A DNA stretch of 64,000 nt from Flavobacterium album (GCF_003096035.1 NZ_CP029186.1:1687001-1751000); one strand, 5' to 3'. Counted from the stretch's first letter, positions 41,915 through 49,617 are shown. The notes: a model not told the origin generated them from the sequence alone. A program made the numbers and translations.

Positions 41915-44668
41915 ATGAAGAAATTATTATTTGCCTTAGCCTTATTGCTATCTGCCTTTTCGTATTCACAAAACATACGCTACGAGGGTGTCCTGAGGGA
42001 TTCTATCGGTACACCGCTCGAAATGGGGAACGTTATGGCTGTGAATAAAGCAACCAACGCGATGGACTCCTATTCTATCACTAACGAAGCAGGTAAATTC
42101 CAGCTCGTACTCAGCCCCAACACCCAGTATATTTTAAAAGCAAGTTACATAGGCTTTACACCCTATGAGGAAACGATTACCACAGGAAAGGAGAATATGG
42201 TAAAGCTTATTGTGCTGAAGCAGGGGATCAACATGGCCGAGCTGGAGATAGTGCATGAAATGCCGGTAACGATAAAGGGTGATACGATAGTTTATAATTC
42301 CGATTCGTTTACCAACGGCACTGAGCGTAAGTTGGAAGATGTGCTTAAAAAGCTTCCGGGTGTTGAGGTTGATGCCGACGGCGGCATCAAGGTAGAAGGC
42401 AAAAGCGTATCGAAGCTTATGGTGGAAGGCAAGGATTTCTTTGATGGCGATACCAAACTTGGCGTAAAGAACATCCCCGCCGACGCCGTGAGCAAGGTGG
42501 AGGTACTGCGAAATTACAACGAGGTAAACCAGTTGAAGGGCGTGACCAATAACGAGGATAACATTGCCATGAACATCAAACTGAAGGACGGCAAGAAGAA
42601 CTTCTGGTTTGGCGACATGACGGCTGGTGCCAGTATTGGGGAAGGTGAACGATATCTTGTCAATCCCAAGATATTTTATTACAGCCCCAAATACAGCCTC
42701 AACCTTATCGGCAATTTCAACAATACAGGAGAGCTGCCGCTTACCATGCAGGATTACTTTAAGTTCAGCGGCGGGTTCCGTAACCTGATGCGGAAAAGCG
42801 GTACATCGTTTAATATCGGGTCGAACGACCTGGGCCTTTCGCTGATGCGGAACAACAGGGCAAAGCAGATCGAAACTAAATTCGGGGCAGGAAATTTCAG
42901 CTATAATGTTACTCCAAAATGGTCACTCAGCGGATTTGCCATCATCAATTCCAACAAGACACAGATGGAGACCGTGAGCCGCAGTGTATTGCTGGATCCT
43001 GTGACGGGCGACCCGCAGACTATACAAAAAAGTGAGCAGACATCAGAACAAAAAAGCCAGTTCGCCCTTTTAAAACTGAGCTCCAGCTACAAGCCGAGCG
43101 CCAACCTGCAATTTGATTATGATGCCTTCATGAAAACGTCTGACCAGCAGGAGATGTCGGCGCAGCTTTCGGAGGTTTTTCCGGAAACATCGCAAAGCCA
43201 GGATATTTATTCCAACCAAAAGCAAAAGCCATTCTCGTTCAACCAAAACGTAAACCTGTATTATACGCTTAACGATAAGAATGTATTTGCCTTCGAAGCA
43301 CAGCACCTGTACCAGGATGAGGACCCGCTTTATAATGTCAACCTTGCTAACAACCCTTTCCCTGCCGGGCCTTCGGCTGACCCAGCATTATCATTAGGCC
43401 TGCAGCCTGCCACACGCTACGACATTTCGCAGGAGCGTTTTATTCGCACCAATAAGGTTGATGCCAAGATGGATTATTACTACATGGTAACACCAAAAAG
43501 CAACATTAACTTTACGCTGGGCAATACCTATTCGTTCCAGAATTTCAACTCTGCTATTTTCCAGACAATGGATGACGGCTCAGAGAACAGCCTGAACGAC
43601 AACACGAAAAACAATGTGGATTATGTTTTCAACGACCTCTTTCTCGGGGCACATTTTCGTTGGATTACCGGCAGCTTTGAGTTCAATCCGGGGGTAACGC
43701 TGCACCAGTATAATGTATATAACCAGCAGCTGGGCAGTAAGGTAGAGAATAACTTTACAAGGCTGCTGCCGGACGTTTTCGCGCAATACAACATCAGGAA
43801 ATCGGAGCGCCTTACCTACAATTACAATATGACCACCAGCTTTACCGATGTGGCCGATTTTGCCCGCGGGCTGGTGCTAAACAGCTATAAATCGTTATTC
43901 CAGGGGAACCGCTACCTGCAAAACGGCCTGTACCAAAACCACTCGCTCAACTACTTTAAGTACAATATGTTCAATTTTACACAGCTTTATGGGACAGTTA
44001 ATTACAGCTACCAGATGGATGCGATAAAGAACCTCTCGGCATTCAGCGGTATCAACCAGGTGGGTACGATGGAGAATTCGCCCTATGCCGACCAGGCATT
44101 TTCGGCCTATGCCGGCTACAACAGGAGCTTTGCCCGTTTTTATAAAGTGTCCACAAGCGCGTCGGTAAACTGGAGCAAGTTCAACAACTTCAGGTTTAAC
44201 CCCGGTACAGGCGACGGATCGGTAAGCATAGCCAACTCACTAAGGCAGGTAAACGAGCAGTTCACGCAAAGCTATACCGGCAGCTTTGCTACCAATTATA
44301 AAACGCTGCCGAATATAGAGGTAGGCTACTCCCTTAGCGTGAACGATTACAGCAGCAACAAGTTTTATAACCACAAGCCGTTTGCCAACATCAGCTATTA
44401 CTTTTGGGATGCCTTTACCGTAAGGGCCGATTATGAGTATAACCACTATTTCAACAGCGATAAGACCAGCGATAACGAGTATGACTTCCTTAATGCCGAC
44501 ATTATGTACCGCAAAAAAAACAGTAAATGGGAATTTAAAGTGGGCGGTACCAACCTCCTCAATACCAGGTCGCTTAATGATGACAGCTTTAACCAGTTCT
44601 CGACCTTTACCTCCCGCTACAGGGTACAGCCAAGATATTTGTTATTGACGGTGAAGTATGATTTGTAA
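41915..44668 (+). CDS. Outer-membrane beta-barrel protein, TonB-receptor-like, with carboxypeptidase-regulatory domain
   Basis: 917 residues. A signal peptide (SAFSYSQ) and a CarboxypepD_reg-like domain (about residues 20-105) come first, then a plug-like segment (VYNSDSFTNGTERKLEDVLK, KLPGVEVDADGGIKVEGKSV) and a 22-strand-type OMP_b-brl_3 barrel ending RYLLLTVKYDL. No TonB box is obvious. Members of this group are regularly encoded next to GLPGLI genes; the pair is thought to act together at the outer membrane, with ligand unknown. Confidence 0.9.
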   Translation: MKKLLFALALLLSAFSYSQNIRYEGVLRDSIGTPLEMGNVMAVNKATNAMDSYSITNEAGKFQLVLSPNTQYILKASYIGFTPYEETITTGKENMVKLIVLKQGINMAELEIVHEMPVTIKGDTIVYNSDSFTNGTERKLEDVLKKLPGVEVDADGGIKVEGKSVSKLMVEGKDFFDGDTKLGVKNIPADAVSKVEVLRNYNEVNQLKGVTNNEDNIAMNIKLKDGKKNFWFGDMTAGASIGEGERYLVNPKIFYYSPKYSLNLIGNFNNTGELPLTMQDYFKFSGGFRNLMRKSGTSFNIGSNDLGLSLMRNNRAKQIETKFGAGNFSYNVTPKWSLSGFAIINSNKTQMETVSRSVLLDPVTGDPQTIQKSEQTSEQKSQFALLKLSSSYKPSANLQFDYDAFMKTSDQQEMSAQLSEVFPETSQSQDIYSNQKQKPFSFNQNVNLYYTLNDKNVFAFEAQHLYQDEDPLYNVNLANNPFPAGPSADPALSLGLQPATRYDISQERFIRTNKVDAKMDYYYMVTPKSNINFTLGNTYSFQNFNSAIFQTMDDGSENSLNDNTKNNVDYVFNDLFLGAHFRWITGSFEFNPGVTLHQYNVYNQQLGSKVENNFTRLLPDVFAQYNIRKSERLTYNYNMTTSFTDVADFARGLVLNSYKSLFQGNRYLQNGLYQNHSLNYFKYNMFNFTQLYGTVNYSYQMDAIKNLSAFSGINQVGTMENSPYADQAFSAYAGYNRSFARFYKVSTSASVNWSKFNNFRFNPGTGDGSVSIANSLRQVNEQFTQSYTGSFATNYKTLPNIEVGYSLSVNDYSSNKFYNHKPFANISYYFWDAFTVRADYEYNHYFNSDKTSDNEYDFLNADIMYRKKNSKWEFKVGGTNLLNTRSLNDDSFNQFSTFTSRYRVQPRYLLLTVKYDL

Positions 44669-44692
44669 AGGAGTTACTATAAATTTTATTAT

Positions 44693-44725
44693 AAAAAACG
44701 GGGTGCCATCTGACACCCCGTTTTT
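44693..44725. terminator. Bidirectional terminator between the barrel gene and metK
   Basis: ACGGGGTG and CACCCCGT around an 8-nt loop, with A-run on the left and T-run on the right, so it can serve both convergent genes. Confidence 0.9.
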
Positions 44726-44746
44726 CTTTATAATATGCATGCTTGA

Positions 44747-45997
44747 TTATATCCCGAAAGCAGCTTTCACTTTATCCACATAATCCAGTTTTTCCCATGT
44801 GAAAAGTTCTACAGTTACTTCTTTCGTTTCACCATTTGGCGATTTGAAGGTTTTGGTTACGGTTTCCGGGTTGCGGCCCATGTGCCCGTAAGCAGCTGTT
44901 TCGCTGTAGATAGGGTTTCTTAGCTTCAGGCGTTGCTCGATAAAGTAAGGGCGCATGTCGAATAGTTCCTCTACTTTGGCAGCGATCTCGCCATCGGTAA
45001 GGTTTAGCTTAGAAGTGCCGTAGGTATTGATATAGATACCCATTGGCTTGGCTACCCCGATAGCGTAGGATACCTGTACCAGTATCTCTTCGGCTACACC
45101 TGCGGCTACAAGGTTTTTGGCAATGTGGCGTGTGGCATAGGCAGCGCTGCGGTCTACCTTACTTGGGTCTTTGCCCGAGAAAGCGCCACCACCGTGGGCT
45201 CCTTTACCACCGTAAGTATCTACAATGATCTTCCTTCCGGTAAGGCCGGTATCCCCGTGAGGACCGCCAATTACGAACTTGCCGGTAGGGTTGATGTGGT
45301 ACTCTATATTGTCATTGAAAAGGTGGGCGTACTGCGGATATTTGGCAACGATCCTCGGTACAAGTATTTCAATAATGTCTTTTTTGATTTTGGCAAGCAT
45401 AGCCTGCTCTTCGTCGAAATCATCATGCTGTGTAGAGATTACAATCGCATCAATACGCACCGGCTTATTATTGTCGTCATACTCCAGCGTTACCTGGCTT
45501 TTGGCATCCGGGCGAAGGTATTTGATCTCGTTGTTCTCGCGGCGAAGCTCTGCAAGTTCACGAAGAAGATTGTGCGACAGGTTCAGCGCCAGCGGCATAT
45601 AGTCGGCAGTTTCGTTGGTAGCATAGCCAAACATCATGCCCTGGTCTCCCGCGCCCTGGTCTTCTTTGTTCTGGCGGTCAACACCCTGGTTGATGTCCTG
45701 CGACTGCTCATGGATGGCCGAAAGCACACCGCACGAGTTGGCTTCAAACATATATTCGCTCTTAGTGTACCCTATTTTACGGATGACTTCGCGCGCTATC
45801 TGCTGTACGTCGAGGTATATTTTAGATTTTACCTCGCCTGCAAGTATTACCTGCCCGGTAGTTACAAGGGTTTCACACGCCACTTTAGACTCCGGGTCAA
45901 AAGCCAGGAAGTTATCAATTAATGCATCCGAGATCTGGTCAGCAACTTTGTCAGGATGCCCTTCGCTCACTGACTCTGACGTAAATAAATATGCCAT
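44747..45997 (-). CDS. metK: S-adenosylmethionine synthetase
   Basis: Makes SAM from methionine and ATP (416 aa). Motifs: [20 protein letters not shown] with the ATP-binding His, the hexapeptide GAGDQG in [17 protein letters not shown], and the P-loop-like [19 protein letters not shown]. The leader on the minus strand (46051-46122) looks like a SAM-II riboswitch, which would give feedback control by the product. A TACTTTTG -7 box lies at 46122-46129. Confidence 0.97.
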   Translation of the reverse strand: MAYLFTSESVSEGHPDKVADQISDALIDNFLAFDPESKVACETLVTTGQVILAGEVKSKIYLDVQQIAREVIRKIGYTKSEYMFEANSCGVLSAIHEQSQDINQGVDRQNKEDQGAGDQGMMFGYATNETADYMPLALNLSHNLLRELAELRRENNEIKYLRPDAKSQVTLEYDDNNKPVRIDAIVISTQHDDFDEEQAMLAKIKKDIIEILVPRIVAKYPQYAHLFNDNIEYHINPTGKFVIGGPHGDTGLTGRKIIVDTYGGKGAHGGGAFSGKDPSKVDRSAAYATRHIAKNLVAAGVAEEILVQVSYAIGVAKPMGIYINTYGTSKLNLTDGEIAAKVEELFDMRPYFIEQRLKLRNPIYSETAAYGHMGRNPETVTKTFKSPNGETKEVTVELFTWEKLDYVDKVKAAFGI

Positions 45998-46050
45998 ATA
46001 GTTATTAAGTGTTTAGCGGAGAAAAGATTGCGGGAAACTAAAGGGGAGCG

Positions 46051-46122
46051 GGTCCTGCTTTAGCATTTTTTTAATGAGGTCGCAATCAGTACAAATTTTT
46101 CCTCCGGGATTAAATCAGTGAC
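46051..46122 (-). ncRNA. SAM-II-like riboswitch candidate in the metK leader
   Basis: Read on the minus strand the leader begins CACTGATTTAATCC and contains TGCTAAAGCAGGA. These match the conserved GAUUUAA and GCUAAA parts of SAM-II aptamers; TCC and GGA could form the pseudoknot, and GTCAC/GCGAC a weak P1. A second stem, GATTGCG with CGCAATC nearer the start codon, may be the expression platform. It begins right where transcription from the -7 box at 46122-46129 should start. The match is by eye and incomplete. Confidence 0.45.
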
Positions 46123-46129
46123 AAAAGTA
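46122..46129 (-). promoter_or_regulatory. metK -7 element
   Basis: TACTTTTG on the minus strand, an exact TAnnTTTG match; no good -33 TTG. It would start a leader of about 115 nt. Confidence 0.55.
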
Positions 46130-46340
46130 TAAAACCCGATTGGAATAAAAAAAGTACAGCGCGTAAATAATTAAAGTTTGGCGCTGCTAATATAATGTCG
46201 CTGTAAAAAAGGATAGCCAGGCTGTAGCATCTGCATCACTTAGGGTTGATTTTACGCAATCGTTTTCTGTTAAAATTAAAAATTATGCTTGCATATATAA
46301 AAAATAGTGACGAAGTTTGTTTCAGTTAAAAACACAAAAA

Positions 46341-46409
46341 ATGAAATCTTTTATCTGTCAATACCGTCACTCGATGTGGAATTTTTCCGCGGGGGCCGTT
46401 ATTGCATGA
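46341..46409 (+). CDS. Leader-peptide-like ORF 1 (22 aa) of attenuator cassette 1
   Basis: ATG preceded by an A-run; the peptide starts MKSFICQYRH and ends SAGAVIA. Its codons for SAGA contain GCGGGGGC (46389-46396), which can pair with the 5' arm of the terminator at 46441-46466 (8 bp, one G-U). This is the layout of a translation-dependent attenuator. It contains one Cys, one internal Met and one Trp; what it senses is unclear. Coding is inferred from the layout only. Confidence 0.45.
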   Translation: MKSFICQYRHSMWNFSAGAVIA

Positions 46410-46440
46410 TTTTGAGATAATCAATATAAAATCAATACAA

Positions 46441-46471
46441 AGCCCCTGCAACAACAAGCAGGGGCTTTTTT
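46441..46471 (+). terminator. Terminator hairpin of attenuator cassette 1
   Basis: AGCCCCTGC and GCAGGGGCT, 8-nt loop, six T. It lies 31 bp after ORF 1 and before ORF 2, with no other gene to terminate. Confidence 0.85.
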
Positions 46472-46493
46472 ATTAAGTATAAAGAATTAAAAA

Positions 46494-46589
46494 ATGAAAT
46501 CCGTTATCCGTACATCGTCACATAACCAGCACATCTGTTTTTCATGGATGTACTGTATGCGCACGCTGTTGCCAGAGGGAACGACTTAA
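46494..46589 (+). CDS. Leader-peptide-like ORF 2 (31 aa) of attenuator cassette 2
   Basis: The same start as ORF 1 (A-run, then MKSVI). The middle reads ICFSWMYCMR, with two Cys and two Met in ten codons, which would suit sensing of sulfur amino acids. The final codons (LLPEG) contain CTGTTGCCAGAGGG (46566-46579), fully complementary to 46619-46632. Coding is inferred from the layout and from similarity to ORF 1. Confidence 0.5.
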   Translation: MKSVIRTSSHNQHICFSWMYCMRTLLPEGTT

Positions 46590-46650
46590 TCTTTAGTTTT
46601 ATTTAAATTCAGATAAGGTCCTTTGGCAACAGCTCCAAAGGGCCTTTTTT
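46566..46650 (+). promoter_or_regulatory. Antiterminator/terminator pair of cassette 2
   Basis: Arm 1 (46566-46579) pairs with arm 2 (46619-46632) over 14 bp with two G-U pairs. Arm 2 overlaps the terminator 5' arm GGTCCTTTGG (46617-46626), which pairs with CCAAAGGGCC (46635-46644) and is followed by six T (46645-46650). The two folds exclude each other. The downstream gene is osmC-like at 46694. Confidence 0.75.
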
Positions 46651-46693
46651 GTTTCAGCATAATTCAGTCATTAATCATAAAAAAATCGCAATC

Positions 46694-47140
46694 ATGAAAA
46701 ATCAAATTAACGTACTTGGCTACACCGGCAACAACAGCCAGTTTGTCGTAAAGACGCTCAATGCCAACCTGAGATTCAACCAGAATGAAAAATATCCCGA
46801 GCTCGAAGGGCCGAATCCGTATGAATATATCCTTGCGGGCTTTGCCGGATGCATTAATGCGCTGGGACAGGAAGTAGCGGCAGAGCAGGGGATAGCCCTT
46901 CGCTCATTGCAGATCGAGATAACCGGCAGCATGGAAACTCACGAGGCAGGCACACGCAAGCCAAGGCCGGGTTTTAAAAATATAGAGATTACGCTCAAGC
47001 CCGCCGCAACCGCTCCGCTCGAAGCGCTGCAGGCCTGGATGAAGGAAGTGCAGTTCCGCAGCCCTGTTTATGATACGCTGGTGAACAACACGCCCGTAAA
47101 CCTCTCGCTTTACAAGGAGTACACGTATAATTATAATTAA
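46694..47140 (+). CDS. OsmC-family protein
   Basis: 148 residues from the ATG at 46694. OsmC/Ohr fold traits: an N-terminal strand pair, EGPNPYEYILAGFAGCINALGQEVAAEQGI with the first Cys on the central helix, LRSLQIEITGSMET and a C-terminal helix. The second redox Cys of true Ohr/OsmC peroxidases, expected near VNNTPV, is absent, so a thiol peroxidase role is doubtful. It lies in the methionine region directly behind two attenuator-like cassettes; flavobacterial OsmC genes of this type often sit with sulfhydrylase genes, which are missing here. Confidence 0.85.
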   Translation: MKNQINVLGYTGNNSQFVVKTLNANLRFNQNEKYPELEGPNPYEYILAGFAGCINALGQEVAAEQGIALRSLQIEITGSMETHEAGTRKPRPGFKNIEITLKPAATAPLEALQAWMKEVQFRSPVYDTLVNNTPVNLSLYKEYTYNYN

Positions 47141-47229
47141 GGTAACTAACCCGGAAACACATGCGGGCTCTTCGGATGAAGCGGGTGTTTTATTATACCA
47201 CTTTAAGATAGAATTTCCTGTAAAAGAAA

Positions 47230-47388
47230 ATGATTATTTTTTTCTTTATTCGAAAAAGAAAAATTAAGCATAGTTGGGCTACGGTTCATTTTTATTTTGA
47301 AGAAGAAGGGAAAAAAGTACATTTTATTGCAGGGAATTCTACTTTAAAATGGTATAAGATATGGTTTGTTTGTTTTGTTTGTTTGTGA
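47230..47388 (+). CDS. Possible 52-aa ORF before a strong hairpin
   Basis: ATG at 47230 opens a frame with a basic N-terminus and aromatic-rich tail (KWYKIWFVCFVCL), ending 2 bp before the terminator stem at 47391. No family recognised. The low-complexity end (repeated GTTTGTTT) speaks against coding; listed because the hairpin needs an upstream transcript. In the gap 47141-47618 I see only this ORF, the hairpin and a repeat pair. Confidence 0.2.
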   Translation: MIIFFFIRKRKIKHSWATVHFYFEEEGKKVHFIAGNSTLKWYKIWFVCFVCL

Positions 47389-47390
47389 AG

Positions 47391-47427
47391 AGCTGCCTTT
47401 GGGTCGGCCAGAGGCAGCTTCTTTTTT
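47391..47427 (+). terminator. Terminator-like hairpin
   Basis: AGCTGCCTTTGG and CCAGAGGCAGCT (one G-U pair) with a 5-nt loop, then a T-rich run. It is 250 bp after osmC. Confidence 0.8.
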
Positions 47428-47436
47428 TAATTTTTT

Positions 47437-47580
47437 AACCACATAGGCACAATAGTTTTTCCAGTGCCAAAGAAGACATAATAACGCATAGTTGAAGCAA
47501 GGCTTCAATCCTATGTTTTACTTTTCAGGTTTTACCAAGATCGGCTGGACGCACAATAGCTATGTGTCTATGTGGTTAAA
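47437..47580. repeat. Inverted word repeat ACCACATAGGCACA / TGTGTCTATGTGGT
   Basis: The words TTAACCACATAGGCACA (from 47438) and TGTGTCTATGTGGTTAA (to about 47579) are near inverted copies flanking about 100 bp that include GTTGAAGCAAGGCTTCAATC. It resembles dispersed intergenic elements of Flavobacteriaceae. Confidence 0.7.
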
Positions 47581-47618
47581 TCATTTATTTAAATTAATTT
47601 GTAAAAGGCTAAAATATC

Positions 47619-48140
47619 ATGGCTAAAAGAATAAATATAGTGTTGTTCGGTATCGGGAATACAGGCAGTGCGCTGATTAATAAAGTAATTAAAGGCAGGA
47701 AAAACCTGGTACTGGAACACGGCCTGGACCTAAGGTTCCCAGTGATTACCAATTCAACGGTAGCCTTTTTCGAAAAGGAAGGCGCCAACTACTCGTGGGA
47801 AGCCAACTTCATACAGTTCGCCATACCGTTTAAGCTGGAAGATGTGCTGTATTACCTGATGGATAATAATATTGAGAACATCATTGCTGTGGATGCTACT
47901 GCGAGCGCTGCCCTTGCTTTAGAATATCATGACCTTATAAAAAGCGGCTTCAGTATTGTCACTGTAAATGAAAGCCTGAACGACCTGCCTGCCGATGTTG
48001 GGAAACGATTGGAGCTCCTCGCCGAAAGCAGGGGGCTGGAATTCCGGCAGGTTGCAAATATCAAAGGAAAAGACGCGGCCGCCGATGCCCTGTTTGATGC
48101 TATACTGGATGTGGCCGAAAAGCGCAGGAAAGTGGCTTAA
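47619..48140 (+). CDS. Homoserine-dehydrogenase-like protein, NAD(P)-binding domain only
   Basis: 173 residues. The N-terminal Rossmann segment INIVLFGIGNTGSALINKVI and the region LRFPVITNSTVAFFEKEGAN, IIAVDATASAALALEYHDLI match the nucleotide domain of flavobacterial homoserine dehydrogenase. Where active enzymes have a catalytic Lys (NKK-type motif) this protein has TVNESLNDLP, and the catalytic/dimer domain is missing; it ends in a charged helix ALFDAILDVAEKRRKVA. It is probably not a working dehydrogenase. It might be a regulator or a remnant that has kept a clean frame. Confidence 0.7.
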   Translation: MAKRINIVLFGIGNTGSALINKVIKGRKNLVLEHGLDLRFPVITNSTVAFFEKEGANYSWEANFIQFAIPFKLEDVLYYLMDNNIENIIAVDATASAALALEYHDLIKSGFSIVTVNESLNDLPADVGKRLELLAESRGLEFRQVANIKGKDAAADALFDAILDVAEKRRKVA

Positions 48141-48172
48141 AATATAAAGTTTGTTTGGTTTTTGTTGTGCTA

Positions 48173-48203
48173 AAACCCTGTCACCATCAGGCAGGGTTTT
48201 TTA
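48173..48203 (+). terminator. Terminator after the homoserine-dehydrogenase-like gene
   Basis: AAAACCCTG and CAGGGTTTT with an 11-nt loop and T-run, 33 bp after the stop. Confidence 0.85.
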
Positions 48204-48278
48204 TCCACGAATTGGCCTTAACGCTTATATAGTTTACTCTATGCAAAATGCTACATAAATTTGGAATGCTAAAATAGG

Positions 48279-48299
48279 AGACGTTGCTGTGCAATGTCT
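48279..48299. repeat. Palindromic element AGACGTTGC-N3-GCAATGTCT
   Basis: Imperfect 9-bp arms (one mismatch). Related in core (CGTTGC...GCAACG) to the perfect palindrome at 54416-54434. Confidence 0.55.
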
Positions 48300-48347
48300 A
48301 TATCAGATAAAATAAATGTGTTTTTTGGTTTGGTTTTATTGTTGCTA

Positions 48348-48381
48348 AAACCCTGTCAGGATCCTGACAGGGTTTGCTTTT
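48348..48381 (+). terminator. Second copy of the AAACCCTGTC terminator
   Basis: A perfect palindrome of 28 nt (arms AAACCCTGTCAGGA), followed by GCTTTTTT. The 20 nt before it (TTTGGTTTTATTGTTGCT) resemble the lead of the terminator at 48173, so this unit was duplicated. It converges on the gene ending at 48405. Confidence 0.8.
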
Positions 48382-48404
48382 TTATTTCCGGGGTGTGTTA
48401 AAAA

Positions 48405-49259
48405 TTATCGGGTCTTTATCTTTTTCTTAGCCGCTACAACATCAAAGATAGTATCATCCCAACCCTCGTAATTTAGATAGTAGCCGTCTTTTTCCTTCAC
48501 CACGCGCGATGCGTCATTTTCCACTTCGTCGTATACTTTTGCCTCACAAAGCAGGCTCCATTTTTTGCCGTTATAGCTATATACCAAAACATCATACCGG
48601 GTGCCTGTCCAGTCATAAACCGCCATAATGATCTCGTCCCTGCCGTCATTATTCAGGTCGGGCAGCGGCTCTATACCCAGATTGTAACAACGCCCTATTG
48701 TTATGTTGGGAACCCCTTTGCCAAACTTTACGGTCACGGTGCAATCCGTACGCCCGCAATCATTGGTAACGGAATCATTGGCGGTCACCACCTTTTCGTA
48801 TTCCGCAATGGCCGCGTTTGGTTTTTTATCACCGTCAATGTCGCTTATTTCGTAGGTATCCCGAAACTTCCGCAGGGTCTCGCCTTTTTCCAGGAACGTA
48901 AAAGCCGGGTCGATCCAGACGGTATATTCCCTGTTTTCCGGATTATCTATAATGGCTTCCAGCTTATGGTATTTATAGGCGCCATCGCACCTGTTGGCAT
49001 TGTTTACCATTATAAAGACCGTATCCCTTTTTATTTCTGCCAATGCCGAGTAAGCACCGCAGTCCGGGATATTGAAGTAGGCCGTGGCAACGGTCTTTTT
49101 GTCGTCCCTTTTTACCGAAACGCTTTCGTTCATGGCAGCCCTTTTTATGGCATTGGTTATGGATGCATCGGGAAGCGGGGAGAAGGTTGCGGAGATATTT
49201 TGCGCATTCACCAGGCATAGCGGAAGAATTAGCAATAAAAGCCCGTAAAAAATTTTCAT
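48405..49259 (-). CDS. Secreted protein with FG-GAP-like calcium motifs
   Basis: 284 residues with signal peptide (cleavage after CLVNAQ). Two short D-x-D/N-x-D-G loops (SDIDGDKKPNA, PDLNNDGRDEII), like those of FG-GAP or dockerin-type calcium sites, sit at about residues 143 and 209. Cys pairs near IPDCGAY, ANRCDGAY and NDCGRTDCTV suggest disulfides. A beta-rich extracytoplasmic protein; no family name can be given. Confidence 0.65.
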   Translation of the reverse strand: MKIFYGLLLLILPLCLVNAQNISATFSPLPDASITNAIKRAAMNESVSVKRDDKKTVATAYFNIPDCGAYSALAEIKRDTVFIMVNNANRCDGAYKYHKLEAIIDNPENREYTVWIDPAFTFLEKGETLRKFRDTYEISDIDGDKKPNAAIAEYEKVVTANDSVTNDCGRTDCTVTVKFGKGVPNITIGRCYNLGIEPLPDLNNDGRDEIIMAVYDWTGTRYDVLVYSYNGKKWSLLCEAKVYDEVENDASRVVKEKDGYYLNYEGWDDTIFDVVAAKKKIKTR

Positions 49260-49366
49260 TTAGAATTGATTTGGTTGCTAATATAATGATTTGTCAAACT
49301 GACACTCATATTTGCATTTTAAAAATCTATTCCCTTACTTTGTCCTGTTCTTTTACACACTGAACC

Positions 49367-49469
49367 GTTATCACGAAAGGCAGAGGGAATAGACCCGTTG
49401 AAGCCTTAGCAACCCTTTATCTTTAAAGAAGGTGCTAAATTCTACCAAACCCACGTGCGGATAGATAAC
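49367..49469 (+). ncRNA. SAM-I (S-box) riboswitch
   Basis: All core parts are present in order: P1 GTTATC (49367) closing with GATAAC (49464), CAGAGGGAATAGACCC, GTTGAAGCC, TTAGCAACCC and AAGGTGCTAAATTCTACC. It controls the metH-metH-metF genes that follow at 49624. A possible promoter is TTTG (49311-49314) and TACTTTG (49336-49342). Downstream, CCTGT...ACAGG followed by TTTTT (near 49540-49570) may be the terminator of the expression platform. Confidence 0.93.
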
Positions 49470-49587
49470 ACACGAAATACTTCCACGGTATTTCCCACTC
49501 CAATCTTGATGACATAATAGTAATTTACGCGCGACACGCAGGAGCGAGTCCTGTTTGCGCTACAGGTTTTTCAGTCCCGGAGGCAAC

Positions 49588-49617
49588 TTTGAACTTTAAA
49601 CCTTAAACTTTGAACTA
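49588..49617. repeat. ACTTTGAACTTTAAACC word tract
   Basis: Tandem-like words AACTTTGAAC, TTTAAACC, TTAAACTTTGAACT immediately before the metH N-part start codon. Confidence 0.6.

Noticed and set aside
49367..49469. A tRNA gene near 49.4 kb, suggested by the folded GC-rich stretch
   Set aside because: The conserved blocks and their order are those of the SAM-I aptamer and no T-loop or anticodon arm fits.
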